A stretch of 64,000 bases of DNA from Cyanophora paradoxa. Its lineage: Eukaryota; Glaucocystophyceae; Cyanophorales; Cyanophoraceae. The DNA lies in the NCBI GenBank assembly GCA_004431415.1, contig QPMI01000010.1, forward strand, positions 520,730 to 584,729, read 5' to 3'. The notes under the pieces are model-generated. The model was not told the DNA's origin. It worked only from the letters and a program-made list of their open reading frames with translations, and searched no databases. The translations under genes and the position numbers were made by a program. Below are positions 21,767-30,768 of the stretch, in pieces. The stretch's first letter is position 1, and every line of letters begins with the position of its first letter.

Positions 21767-22108
21767 TCACGGCCGCCGGTACTCCATCGAGTCGCCGCGC
21801 CAGTACTTGTTGCCGGAGGCGAGCAGCTTCATCGGCTCGCCCGTCGAGTCGTGCGTCCAGGCCTCGCCCGTCCAGACGGCCGTGCCGCCGTCCTCCAGCT
21901 TGAGGCGGTGGCCCGCCTCGAGCCGATCGCCGTTGAGCATGCGGCCGGCCATGAGCGCCAGGTCCCACTCGGTGAGGCCGCGCTGCTCTTCGGCGGTGAG
22001 GCCGCGCTCGACGCGCTCGGGCTGGCGCGCCTCGCGCTCCATGCGGCTGAGGCCCACTAGGAAGAAGATGGGCAGCGCAAAGGCCATGAGATCTAGCAGG
22101 GCCTCCAT
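21767..22108 (-). CDS. viral membrane protein, N-terminal anchor
   Basis: 113 residues, ATG 22108. The N-terminal hydrophobic segment (MEALLDLMAFALPIFFLVGL) is a signal anchor. A soluble C-terminal domain follows with a WTGEAWTHDSTGEPM motif, reminiscent of small beta-rich domains. The coding-strand CTTTTCTAA element at 22130-22138 overlaps the stop codon of the next gene upstream. No family recognised. Confidence 0.65.
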   Translation of the reverse strand: MEALLDLMAFALPIFFLVGLSRMEREARQPERVERGLTAEEQRGLTEWDLALMAGRMLNGDRLEAGHRLKLEDGGTAVWTGEAWTHDSTGEPMKLLASGNKYWRGDSMEYRRP

Positions 22109-22129
22109 TGGGCAAGACTTAGGCGATGA

Positions 22130-22423
22130 TTAGAAAAGGTTCCGGGCCAGGCCCGAGAGCTGCGGGCCCAGGCGCCGGGCGGCGTAGTAGAGCGCGGCGG
22201 CCGCCGCTGCAAGGATCAGGAGGCGGGGCGGGCCGCGCGCGGGCTCCTCCAGGGTCAAGTCCACGGTCTCTGGCTCGCGCGCCGGCGTCGCCAGGATCTC
22301 GGGCTCGGAGCTGAGGGACTTGGGCCCGCGGCGGCGGCGCTGCTTGGGGGCCGAGGCGGCGGCGGCGGCGGAGAGAAGGTCCTCGGGCTCCTGCTTGATA
22401 CCTGCGCAGTCAGTAAAGTCCAT
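22130..22423 (-). CDS. viral protein with C-terminal membrane anchor
   Basis: 97 residues, ATG 22423. The N-terminal 65 residues are charged, with a basic patch (KQRRRRGPKS) and acidic Pro-rich segments. The C-terminus has one hydrophobic helix (LLILAAAAAALYYAA). AATTTTCC precedes it on the coding strand. Last of the left-half viral genes before the tandem-repeat region. Function unknown. Confidence 0.65.
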   Translation of the reverse strand: MDFTDCAGIKQEPEDLLSAAAAASAPKQRRRRGPKSLSSEPEILATPAREPETVDLTLEEPARGPPRLLILAAAAAALYYAARRLGPQLSGLARNLF

Positions 22424-22489
22424 GCTTGCTGGGTACCTCGGAAAATTGTGGGAGGTGCCCGGCGGCTGCGAACGTAGGATGGGGGGAGA

Positions 22490-22900
22490 AGTGACGCGGA
22501 CGCGAATACGTCATAGTCGAATACGTCATAGTCCAAAACCTGGACTCGGGACTTGGCCCGGGCCCTGGGGAGGGGGGTACATGTTATGTCCAAATGTCCA
22601 AATGTCCAAATGTCCAAATGTCCAAATGTCCAAATGTCCAAATGTCCAAATGTCCAAATGTCCAATTGAAAGGTTGCGGAGGTTGCGGACGCGTCACAAA
22701 TACGTCATAGTCGAATACGTCATAGTCCAAAACCTGGACTCGGGACTTGGCCCGGGCCCTGGGGAGGGGGGTACATGTTATGTCCAAATGTCCAAATGTC
22801 CAAATGTCCAATTGAAAGGTTGCGGAGGTTGCGGACGCGTCACAAATACGTCATAGTCGAATACGTCATAGTCCAAAACCTGGACTTGGGACCTGGGCCC
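22490..22900 (+). repeat. compound tandem repeats with an 8-bp CAAATGTC microsatellite
   Basis: Three copies of a module beginning with ATACGTCATAGTCGAATACG and continuing through CCTGGACT...GGCCCGGGCCC start near 22504, 22700 and 22855. The first two are followed by a run of CAAATGTC units (about ten copies at 22588-22664, about three at 22782-22810) and then TTGAAAGGTTGCGGAGGTTG. The third copy diverges after GGACTTGGGAC. Each module has two TACGTCATA (CRE-like) sites. No gene. It could be a viral homologous-repeat/origin region or host satellite brought in with the retroelement. Confidence 0.85.
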
Positions 22901-23095
22901 AGACTCTCGCCAAGTTTCAAATAATAATACTGTACCCCTATTATAATAATACTTAGTATAATAATAATACTATTGCATTCATTGCTTTTGAATGTAGTTA
23001 ATGTCATAGCAACTTGAACATGATGTCATGATGATTTCAAGTTAAATACCAGGGTAGTGTGTTTTTGTTCAAGTCTCTTTTTTTTACCGGCAGGG

Positions 23096-25115
23096 TCCCC
23101 GGTCAGCTCCAACAAGGAGGCGCGCGCCCCCGGTCAGCTCCAACAAGGAGGCGCGCGAGCTATATTACTATCAGGCCGATCCGTACAGTTGGGTTGCATA
23201 CCTGGAGACCTGGAAGGGCCTCGAAGCCCGCTACCGCAAAGAGCACCTGGAGGCCGAGGCGGCGCCTGGCGGCTCATACGTGGCCGACGCCCCAGCGTAC
23301 GCCTGGACGGACGGGAGCCTGAAAGAGGGCCAGACGGTTAACGCTCGCGCGGGCTACGCAGTACACTGGCCGGAAACGGACCTCAGAACTGGCGCAAGCC
23401 TGCACCCGCCGGGTATCCTCACGGACTTCTTTGCCCGGCTCCGGGGCCTGCAGGAGATCAACAAGGCGGAACTCCAGGCGGCGCTTATGGCTGACCTGCT
23501 CTCGCCTTTCGGAGCGGTTCTACACGTCGACAACATGAACGCGATCCGCTGGTACTCCGATTTCGTCCAGCACGCGAGCTGCCGCAGCCCGCGGGAATAC
23601 ATCCGGCACGCCTGCTCCGCGGAACTGTACGCATGGAGCAAGCTCAGGACAATGCTAGAGGAGCGCGGGCGGCCGCTCAAACTCGTCAAAGTCAAAGCGC
23701 ACGCGAAGGGCGACGCCCGCGACCCCCACAACGACGTCGCGGACGCCGGAGCGAACGTGGCGGCCGACCTGGAGCTGGCGGACGAACACCGGCATGAGCC
23801 TCTCTTTCTGCCGCCGGCCTTCAGCATGCCTGCGGTGCTCACCATCAGCGACCCCGACGGGCGCACACGACGGGTGGAAGGGGACCCCAAGGCACACATG
23901 GACGCACTTCACGAGCACCAGACGCACTTTGCCTGGACCCAACAACCGCTGGCTGGCGCGCTCCTGCGCCGAGGCGCCGACGGCGCAGACATAGCAGGGC
24001 TATATGCGGAAACGAGCGTAGGTTCCCGATTCCAAGGCGCCAATGGAGCCCGCAACGCGCTATTCAAGTTTCGGACGCAGCTGCTCTGTAGCTCGCTACC
24101 AGCGAACGAAGTCCGGGTACGTGACCAGAAGGAACTCTACGCCGCCTGCAACCCTGGGGGACGCTGTGCGGGCTGCGCCACCAGAACGCCGCTCCCTCGT
24201 GCAGAGACTAGCGGCCCGACAGCCTCACAGAACAGCCAGACTGCAACAGAGGCCTCGCATGCTCAACCAGCAGCGGGCGCCAGCCGCCCGATCCGGGCAC
24301 CGACGGCTCTCACCGCAGGCCCGACTGAAACTTTCCCGCACGTCTTCCTGTGCCCGGGTCCGCATGCGGTCGCGCACCGCGCGGAGACTGCTCGCGAACT
24401 GAACCGACTTCTGCTCTGCGCATACAGAGAGGCCCACGGCCTCACAGCGCCGCCAGCAGGAGCCCTCCTTGCTCCCGACCTGGTCCCAATCTTCCTCCGC
24501 GTCGCGGACGACGACACCGAGGCGCGCAGCTACGATGGTAGGCCGTACGCGTATCCGCGCCTCTGGGTGCTCCAGGGCCTTGCTCCGCAGAGTCTAGAAA
24601 GCGCCCTCACACGCTGCCTGAACCTTGCACCCCGGTACGCGGCACGCGCAGCTAAACGCGTTCGGCAAACGCTTCTGGAACGGGCCCGACGCCTCTGGTC
24701 ACGTCGCTGCGAAATCAACGCGGAGTGGGAACGCGACTGCCGCGTCTCCCAGGCCTCAAAGAAGCGACCGCGCCCGCCCCGCACGGGCGCCCGCGCCCGA
24801 GAGCGGGCCCGCGGCCCCGGACCTGTAAGGAAGTCTGCGCCGCCTGCGACGGGCCGATTCGCCTTCACAATCTACTCAACGCCGCTCGGAACGCAGACTG
24901 CCCACCGGAGTACGCGGGCTGGAAGGCGGCGCTCCGCGCCCAAGAGCTCTACGATTGCGTCAAGGTACGCCCTTGGGAGTCACATCCTAGCCCGCTCTAA
25001 ACGGTACCCCGAGCCGCGCGAAAGGGGGGGGGGGGGGGGGGCTACGTCGGGAGGAGACTCTCGACACCACCTACCTACTACTTCACCATACCTAGTCCTC
25101 GAGAAACTTACCTGA
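23096..25115 (+). mobile_element. 5'-truncated non-LTR retrotransposon, RNase H end
   Basis: One long reading frame (reliable from 23280, recognisable from about 23145) encodes a retroelement RNase HI domain: AYAWTDGSL (first Asp), INKAELQAA (Glu), LHVDNMNAI (Asp) and NDVADAGANVAA (last acidic/Asn position). It is followed by a zinc-knuckle-like C-terminal region, CAGCATR ... ETFPHVFLCPG, as in LINE proteins. No reverse transcriptase or endonuclease domain lies upstream, so the copy is 5' truncated. A 29-bp duplication (CCCGGTCAGCTCC...) sits at 23100-23157. A run of about 18 G at 25024-25041 is near the 3' end of the frame. AT-rich sequence at 22905-23060 precedes it. It separates the two halves of the virus. 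Confidence 0.75.
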
Positions 25116-26052
25116 TCTACTCTTAGCCTCGCACACACTAGATATAGCCGCCCCGACCGACTCGCTGGGCCCCGCCCAAGCGAGCGCCTGCCTTGCCTCC
25201 CTCTCCCGCTCTGCCCTCCCGCTCGCTCTCTTGGCCCTGCCTCCCATTCACGACCTCGCCCGCGCTCCTCGCGCCTCGACAGGGAGGGAACGATGGATCG
25301 GAAGGCTTGGCGGAAGGCTTCGGCTGGTCGTTGCACCCACCAGATACCCCGGCCATCGTGCCAGGACCGTGGGTTGAAGGACCGCCGCGGAGGGGGGCTC
25401 GCAATTGCCCGCGGCGGGGGTGCGGCGGCTGGTTCGAGGCTGGAAGCCCTGCTGACCGAGAAATCCGACCCTCCCCCTCCCCGCCACGGCCGGCGCCGAC
25501 CTTCTCCGTCCCGCCCCACTTCTTCCCCGCAACGTCCCCCTCGCCTCATTCCCCTCGGCCCCTCTACGCCGACGTGCTTCCACCCGCGCTTCGGGCGAGC
25601 GGCCCCTCGACGCGGAGCCCGCCGCGCTAGCTGTAGTCGCGGCCGCGTCGAGAGTAGGCAGATTAGACCGCGGGTCCGTCCTGGCTTTCCTACCGTACAG
25701 TAGAACAGCCCGCGAGCTCCGGACGTCCCGACGGTCCCTAGGCAGGCAGCACTAGCAGTAGTAGTGTTTTAATTTACCTCCCTCTCGTAGACCCTGGGTA
25801 GTCCTCTCGGTAGCCTAGTCCTAAGCTAGGCTAGATGTATAGGTAGTAGCTCTCTGCTCTGGGTTAGCTTTGCTTTAGTTTACGTCTCCTTGACTAGCTC
25901 CACCCTGTCCGATGGCTGATAGGTTCCCTACCCGGCGTAACCAGTAGGCTCATCTTTCGACTTGACACTTTACGGACTCCTCAGTTCTATCATTAGCCGT
26001 ATTGTCTCGGTGTGTGCGAATTCACTAATCCACCGGCATCTTCGCATACGTA
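25116..26052. other. non-coding stretch, probable retroelement 3' region
   Basis: No gene I can support. The open frames at 25140-25700 on both strands look like composition artefacts: low-complexity Arg/Pro/Ser, no start-site signals. From 25740 to 26040 the sequence becomes mixed, with CTAG-rich short repeats. It may be the 3' UTR of the retrotransposon plus displaced viral intergenic DNA. I see no poly-A tract or target-site duplication that fixes the boundary. Confidence 0.4.
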
Positions 26053-26265
26053 ATGCACGACGATGATTTCAGGCGCAACACGTTCTACTTCTGCAAGCTC
26101 CTTCGCGACATTTCTTCGGAGCACCGCAAGGGCGATGAGTATGATTGGATTGAGCTCCTCCCCCGCAAGAGCGAGCTCGTACTCTGGAGAGATAAGTGCA
26201 TTGTAGGCAGGTTCAAGCTTAGCTCGATTCGTGTAGCCGTCGTAGAGGATCTGATGGTGAATTGA
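26053..26265 (+). CDS. small viral protein, unknown function
   Basis: 70 residues, ATG 26053 (MHDDDFRRNTFYFCKLLRD). Hydrophilic, alternating charged and aromatic residues, with no membrane segment and no Cys pairs. It is the first intact gene to the right of the retroelement. The upstream GCGAATTCACTAA only weakly resembles the viral element. Its codon pattern and position fit the block, but with no recognisable family it could be a chance ORF. Confidence 0.5.
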   Translation: MHDDDFRRNTFYFCKLLRDISSEHRKGDEYDWIELLPRKSELVLWRDKCIVGRFKLSSIRVAVVEDLMVN

Positions 26266-26323
26266 ACACGTGTTTTACCTGAATCACCTGAGCGCTCAGC
26301 TGAAGTCAGGTGGGGCGGCCTCA

Positions 26324-26334
26324 AATATTTTCTA
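26324..26334 (+). promoter_or_regulatory. viral promoter-like element
   Basis: AATATTTTCTA lies 36 nt before the ATG at 26371, in an otherwise GC-rich context. It is one of about 25 occurrences of the AATTTTCTNA-type element placed just upstream of viral start codons. Confidence 0.55.
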
Positions 26335-26370
26335 GCGCTAGGCTGAAGCACACTCTAAGCTAACGCAACC

Positions 26371-27153
26371 ATGGCCACCGTCCGCAACGCCTCCGACATC
26401 GACCCCGCCAAGCTCGCCTTCGAAATCGACGCCAACGGCCGCATCAAGGCCAAGTACGACGGCCTGCAGGGCCTCATGATGTACGCGCCGCCCATGGTCA
26501 CGATCAACCCCTGCATCAACACCGAGCAAGGCAAGGCGTGGAGCGACGAGAAGAAGGCCTTCGTCATGGAAGAAAACGGCGGATTCTACACGCTGGACCT
26601 CACCGATCTCAGCGCCGTCGACGGCCAGACGAACCCAGCCGCGGACGAGTTCCTCAAGCTGCTGGAGGCCCTGGACGCGAAATTCTGCGAGTTCGTGCAG
26701 CAGAACCAGGCCAAGCTCAAGGTCTCGCCCGGCCGCAGCCTCAGCAAGGATCAGATCTCGGTGCTGCAGACGCCCAGCGTGCGCATCAAGGTCGACAAGG
26801 AGTCGGGCCAGGCCTTCTACAAGTACCTCAATATGCGCATCCGCACGCAGACGATGGCGGGCAAGCGCAAGACGATTCCCGTCGTCGACATGTCAAACTA
26901 CCTCATCACCGAGCGCGCCACCATCGGCACCGGAGACCTGGTGGCGGCCCTCGTTAAAATCGACACCGCCTACGCCATCCCCGAGGGCAAGTTCGGCCTC
27001 AAGTGGTCCTTCCTCGCCGTGCAGCAGTGCAAGGTCGGCGCCTTTCGCTTCGCCGGCCGCACGCCCGAGCTGGCCTTCAAGCCCTACGACAACGAGGCCG
27101 ATTTCGAGCCCTACCTAAACCCCGAGTCTATGTACACCACCCCCATGCAGTAG
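26371..27153 (+). CDS. candidate viral single-stranded DNA-binding protein
   Basis: 260 residues, ATG 26371 in strong context (AACCATGG). Soluble. The C-terminal half shows GTGDLVAALVKIDTAYAIPE followed by KFGLKWSFLAVQQCKV, a strand-turn-strand layout I associate with OB-fold ssDNA-binding proteins of nucleocytoviruses and phages, and then an acidic tail region. The middle has basic residues (MRIRTQTMAGKRK) suited to nucleic-acid contact. A single-strand binding protein would fit a rolling-circle replication module. The assignment rests on pattern resemblance only; a structural protein is the alternative. Confidence 0.45.
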   Translation: MATVRNASDIDPAKLAFEIDANGRIKAKYDGLQGLMMYAPPMVTINPCINTEQGKAWSDEKKAFVMEENGGFYTLDLTDLSAVDGQTNPAADEFLKLLEALDAKFCEFVQQNQAKLKVSPGRSLSKDQISVLQTPSVRIKVDKESGQAFYKYLNMRIRTQTMAGKRKTIPVVDMSNYLITERATIGTGDLVAALVKIDTAYAIPEGKFGLKWSFLAVQQCKVGAFRFAGRTPELAFKPYDNEADFEPYLNPESMYTTPMQ

Positions 27154-27207
27154 CTTAGCCGAATAAATTGTAATTTCTCTGGTGCAATTGATTACAAGCG
27201 TTTACAC

Positions 27208-28011
27208 TCAAAGGCCGTTGAACTTGCCGCCCACCGCCTTGGGCTCCGCCGCCGTCGAGGCCGCCGCCTCCGTCACCTCCTTCATCATCTCCGGGTTCGC
27301 GTTGGCCGCGTGCACCGCCAGCACCGTCTGCACAAGGGCCATCCCCAGGCGCGCCTCGGGCCCCAGGGTCACGTAGCGCGAGTATTTAATGACCAGCTCC
27401 TCTAAAATCGGCTGCACTTGGTCCATCGAGGCCAGCGTCGCCTGCCCGAGCCCGTCTAACTTCAGGCCGATCGGATCGTACGCTTTGTTCAGATGCTCCA
27501 GCGAGTGCATCCCCGCGATCAGAAAGAGGCGCGCAGCCTCCAGCGAACCCCGCGTGCTCAGCTCGCGCTGAATTTCCTCGTACTCTTCCTTCAGCTCGTC
27601 CAGCGGCGTCGCGAGGCTCAGCTTTTTCGTGGACGTCAGCTCGCCCCCGAACGAGCGCCTGTACTGTGCGATCTGCCGCAGAACCTGCTTCTTCTCGTCC
27701 ACGTCCACCTGCGCCTCGTCGCGCGGCTTTTCCTGCAGGTCGATCCCCAGCGCCTTTTTCACGCTCTGCTCCTTCTTTTTCGTCATTTCGATGTGCTCCT
27801 GCACGCTGAAGCTCGCGCCCTTGCTCGGCGCCGTCGGCGGCACCGTGGGCCCGTCGCCCGGCAGCGACGTCTTGTCTGCCTTCGGCGCCTTCTCGCCCTT
27901 TTCCTTGCCTTCCTTCGCGGGGCGGCCCTTCTTCCGAGGCTGCGGGATCCCCACCGGGTTCGGCCCGTCCACGGCCAGCGCGTCGAAGCCAAGCATGGAA
28001 GAGGGGTCCAT
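27208..28011 (-). CDS. conserved nucleocytovirus-type protein (DUF5767-like)
   Basis: 267 residues, ATG 28011. The N-terminus is Pro/Lys-rich and disordered (QPRKKGRPAKEGKEKGEK). The C-terminal half is helical: EEIQRELSTRGSLEAARLF, SLEHLNKAYDPIGLKLDGLG, ILEELVIKYS and GPEARLGMALVQTVLAVH. The lNk-fDP-g--LdGw ... EL-eKY ... PE-rL layout resembles a family widespread in giant viruses. Its function is unknown to me; a virion-associated role is likely. AAATATTTCTA precedes it on the coding strand (28028-28038). Confidence 0.6.
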   Translation of the reverse strand: MDPSSMLGFDALAVDGPNPVGIPQPRKKGRPAKEGKEKGEKAPKADKTSLPGDGPTVPPTAPSKGASFSVQEHIEMTKKKEQSVKKALGIDLQEKPRDEAQVDVDEKKQVLRQIAQYRRSFGGELTSTKKLSLATPLDELKEEYEEIQRELSTRGSLEAARLFLIAGMHSLEHLNKAYDPIGLKLDGLGQATLASMDQVQPILEELVIKYSRYVTLGPEARLGMALVQTVLAVHAANANPEMMKEVTEAAASTAAEPKAVGGKFNGL

Positions 28012-28036
28012 CGTTACGCTTGCCCCTTAGAAATAT

Positions 28037-28366
28037 TTACTCGGAGGTCAGCTCGACGAAGAGCTCGATGTAAAGCCACAGTTTCTCGCGCAGCTCGGGC
28101 CCGCTCCCGTAGAAGAGCGAGCGCACGGCCGAGGCGTACTCCTGCGGCAGCTTCGCGAAAACTCCGTCGTCTTTCGCTCTAATTAATTCGGCCTCCGCGT
28201 TGATGTGCCTCCTAAATAGAACGATGACCGCCGTGGCGCCTATGCCGCGCAGCGACTGGATCTGCGCCCGCACCCCCGGCTCCTTGGCCTCCGGCTCCAG
28301 CAGGTCGAGGAAGCGGCCCCAGCGCGCCTCGATCTGCTCGCCCAGCGTCGCCTCCGTCGCTGCCAT
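28037..28366 (-). CDS. small helical viral protein
   Basis: 109 residues, ATG 28366. Mostly alpha-helical by composition (EQIEARWGRFLDLLEPEAK, LREKLWLYIELFVELTSE), soluble, mixed charge. The coding-strand element AATTTCTA lies 15-25 nt upstream. Its stop overlaps the promoter-like element of the next minus-strand gene. No domain recognised. Its place in the capsid gene run suggests a structural or assembly role. Confidence 0.6.
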   Translation of the reverse strand: MAATEATLGEQIEARWGRFLDLLEPEAKEPGVRAQIQSLRGIGATAVIVLFRRHINAEAELIRAKDDGVFAKLPQEYASAVRSLFYGSGPELREKLWLYIELFVELTSE

Positions 28367-28388
28367 GTGCTTGCGTGTGCGTTAGAAA

Positions 28389-29264
28389 TTAGCGACCAGG
28401 CTGCAGGGCGGCTGCGGCTGCAGTGTATGCCTCCGCCTTCCGAGTATTGGTTTCGCGGAGGATGTTTTGCTGTGCTGTCTCGGTGCCCAGGACGAGGGCC
28501 TGGAACGCAGCTTGAATTGCCATCTGAGGCCCGTTGAGAGCCGATGACATCCCGGCTACCGTCCCCCTTCCACGAGTCGACTGAATTTGGGATGCCGCGG
28601 CGCCGGGGATTATACCATCTCCCAGCCCCTGGATGGGGTTCACTGTGGCAGGTAGTATGTTCTGGTCCGCGTACGGGGTCGCCGTCGGGATTGCCGGGCC
28701 GCGCGTGCCTTGCTGGTCCATGAGAATGGCACCGAACGGATTGCCCTTGGAGAAGTCGACATCGAAACGCTGAATTTCGATATCCTGCTCGATCATATTC
28801 GTAATTCGCTCGAGCAGCTCGGGGTAATATTCCTCGAGCATTTTAGCCACGCCTGGCTGCTTCAGGTCGAAGGCCGTCATCGCCCACTGGTCGAAATCGC
28901 GAATCATGATTTCCTTCCGCAGCGTGAACGCATTCTCGACGTCCTCTTCGTTGATCTGGCGATTAGGGTAGGCATTCTGCAGCTGCTGTCGAATGCCCAT
29001 CCGCATCAGCTTCTCCATCTGCGGGGTGTACTTCATGGCCGGCAGGGCCTTCGTATCCGTGGTGCTCTGACCCAGGCCGCGGGCCACGTCCTCGGGCGTG
29101 TACACATCGCCTTTGCCCGCTGGAACTGGCACCTCGGGCAGAATCGTGCCGGGCGCGTACTTCTCGATAATTCCCGTCACCTCGCCCTTCAGGTCGTTCT
29201 TCAGCGACTGGCGCTGCTTCTTAGAGCCCTCCCCAATGTCCATCATGGAATGGCCCTTCGTCAT
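28389..29264 (-). CDS. viral protein of unknown function, probable virion component
   Basis: 291 residues, ATG 29264. A basic N-terminus (KKQRQSLKNDLKGEV) leads into a helical middle with KLMRMGIRQQLQNAYP and MLEEYYPELLERITNMIEQ. The C-terminus is Ala/Gln/Gly-rich (NGPQMAIQAAFQALVLG). No membrane segment. It lies directly downstream of the major capsid gene on the same strand, with AAATTTTCC before its start. Possibly a minor capsid or scaffold protein; no family recognised. Confidence 0.6.
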   Translation of the reverse strand: MTKGHSMMDIGEGSKKQRQSLKNDLKGEVTGIIEKYAPGTILPEVPVPAGKGDVYTPEDVARGLGQSTTDTKALPAMKYTPQMEKLMRMGIRQQLQNAYPNRQINEEDVENAFTLRKEIMIRDFDQWAMTAFDLKQPGVAKMLEEYYPELLERITNMIEQDIEIQRFDVDFSKGNPFGAILMDQQGTRGPAIPTATPYADQNILPATVNPIQGLGDGIIPGAAASQIQSTRGRGTVAGMSSALNGPQMAIQAAFQALVLGTETAQQNILRETNTRKAEAYTAAAAALQPGR

Positions 29265-29354
29265 CGTGCCTCGGTTAGGATCCCAGTGGGAAAATTTATT
29301 GGTTCACATCGGCGGCCGAGGCTCGCCCCTCTCACACTCTGGCTAGCTGGCAAT

Positions 29355-30728
29355 CTAGTGGAAGCGGCGGTAGGCGCCGCCGTTGGTGAAGGTGATCTCG
29401 TTGTAGTAGCGGCAGTAGATGTCGGCCACGGGCAGGTTGGGTGCCGTGTAGGTCTTGAGCGTGGTGAGCGTGAGCTCGATGGTCTTGAAGGCGCCCATGT
29501 CGAGGCCGCCGAACATCTTGGTGTTGTCGGCCACGTCCGCGCCGAAGGGGAGCGAGTAGATGAACTCCGTGCCGAACTGGCCCACGTTGCGGGGCTGGAT
29601 GTCGCTGCTGTGCGCGTCGTGGGTCGCAAGGGTCGTGGGGGGCGTGTCGTTGCCCGACCACGGGTGCGGGTGCAGCGCGTCGGCCACGTCGGCCGCCGCC
29701 GTCCCGTCCATCGAGGTCACGCCCCGCAGCAGCTCGAGGTGCTTGCGCGTGGGGGCGTGCGTGTGCTCCTTGTGTGCGATGGCCGTGCGCAAAAAGTGCG
29801 CATCGTGGTTCGAGCTGTCGACCACCTTGATGTTGTCGCACTTCAGCTCGATCTTGTCGAGCGGGCGGAAGCGCCAGAAGTGCTCGCCGTTGTCGGTGTG
29901 CGGCTTGTCGCGCACCACCACGATCAGCTCGTAGCAGATCCCCGTGAAGGGCAGGCGGATGGCGGCGCCCGACGTGAACTGGACGTGGTAGTGCTGCACG
30001 TACTTGCCGGCCCACGTGAACGAGTTCGGGTGCAGCGCCAGCTCGCGCGAGTCGATGTGCACGTAGCGCAGGATGAGCTTGGTGTCCAGGCCGACGGTGC
30101 TCGCCAGGCCGGTGTTCGTGTGCAGGCCGCCGTCCACGAAGGAGGCCGTCACCTCCTTCTGCGAGGCGTAGGTGATCTGCAGCTTCATCTCGTTGCCCGT
30201 CCCGCGGATCTTGTGGAGGGGCACGGCGAACTTTCGACCGAAGCCCGTCGCGATGCGGATCGGCACGTACAGCGTGTTCGGGGCCTTGCCCCGGCGGCGC
30301 AGCGGCTGGTGCGCCCAGAGGTTGTTCACCATGTCGACGTGCTCGGTGACGGACTTGTCGTCCTCGAACTCGCCGTAGATGGCGTCGTGGTGGCCGTCGT
30401 ACTCGTGGATCAGCTGCGTGCCCACGAAGATCTTCACCTTCTTGAGCAGCACGTAGCCGGCCTTCGGGATGTAGAAGTGGTCGGCGTTCGTCAGCGCCGG
30501 CAGCGTCACCCGGAGCCAGGCGTCGTTGAACATCGGCGCCGAGTGCGGGATGACGATGTCGACGGTCTGGCCGAAGGTGACGCCCGACTGCACGGGGCTC
30601 ACCTCGAGCACCTCGTCCACGAACGGCATCGCCGTGTCGAAGGTCTCGTGCACGTGCACCGACGCGTCGGAGCTGCGCAGCGAGTGGTGCAGGGCGGTCG
30701 AGGGGGTGGAGATGAGCGCGGAAGCCAT
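29355..30728 (-). CDS. MCP: double jelly-roll major capsid protein
   Basis: 457 residues, ATG 30728. It forms the hexon-like capsomers of the icosahedral shell. The N-terminal jelly roll begins with VSPVQSGVTFGQTVDIVIPH and MFNDAWLRVTLPAL, the usual opening of nucleocytovirus MCPs. The C-terminal roll ends with FGGLDMGAFKTIELTLTTLK and VADIYCRYYNEITFTNGGAY, matching the G-x-L/N-x-S-R-I-D ... YN-L-I--G-GG--F pattern. Length is typical. It is flanked by other minus-strand genes read in the same direction and preceded by AAATTTTCTCA. Mutational damage is not apparent. Confidence 0.88.
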   Translation of the reverse strand: MASALISTPSTALHHSLRSSDASVHVHETFDTAMPFVDEVLEVSPVQSGVTFGQTVDIVIPHSAPMFNDAWLRVTLPALTNADHFYIPKAGYVLLKKVKIFVGTQLIHEYDGHHDAIYGEFEDDKSVTEHVDMVNNLWAHQPLRRRGKAPNTLYVPIRIATGFGRKFAVPLHKIRGTGNEMKLQITYASQKEVTASFVDGGLHTNTGLASTVGLDTKLILRYVHIDSRELALHPNSFTWAGKYVQHYHVQFTSGAAIRLPFTGICYELIVVVRDKPHTDNGEHFWRFRPLDKIELKCDNIKVVDSSNHDAHFLRTAIAHKEHTHAPTRKHLELLRGVTSMDGTAAADVADALHPHPWSGNDTPPTTLATHDAHSSDIQPRNVGQFGTEFIYSLPFGADVADNTKMFGGLDMGAFKTIELTLTTLKTYTAPNLPVADIYCRYYNEITFTNGGAYRRFH

Positions 30729-30744
30729 GGTTTAGGGGTGCGTT

Positions 30745-30757
30745 GAGAAAATTTTTT
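30745..30757 (-). promoter_or_regulatory. late-promoter-like element of the capsid gene
   Basis: On the coding (minus) strand this reads AAAAAATTTTCTCA, 17 nt before the MCP start codon. It is the clearest single copy of the viral upstream element and is placed as a VLTF-dependent late promoter would be. Confidence 0.6.
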
Positions 30758-30768
30758 GGAGGGCTCGC

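Noticed and set aside
8600..22500. Left half as a separate virus or as host genes only
   Set aside because: The same upstream element precedes its small genes, its gene set (YqaJ, SF3 helicase) complements the right half without duplication, and a retroelement insert explains the gap. A separate element remains possible but is less economical.
25193..25703. Overlapping Arg/Pro-rich ORFs on both strands
   Set aside because: Low-complexity translations of GC-rich DNA, with no conserved motif or viral promoter element. Treated as non-coding.
29332..30746. ORF of 678 codons on the plus strand across the capsid gene, and a 227-codon ORF on the minus strand
   Set aside because: These are shadow frames of the MCP and the neighbouring gene caused by high GC3. 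The MCP frame has the capsid motifs.
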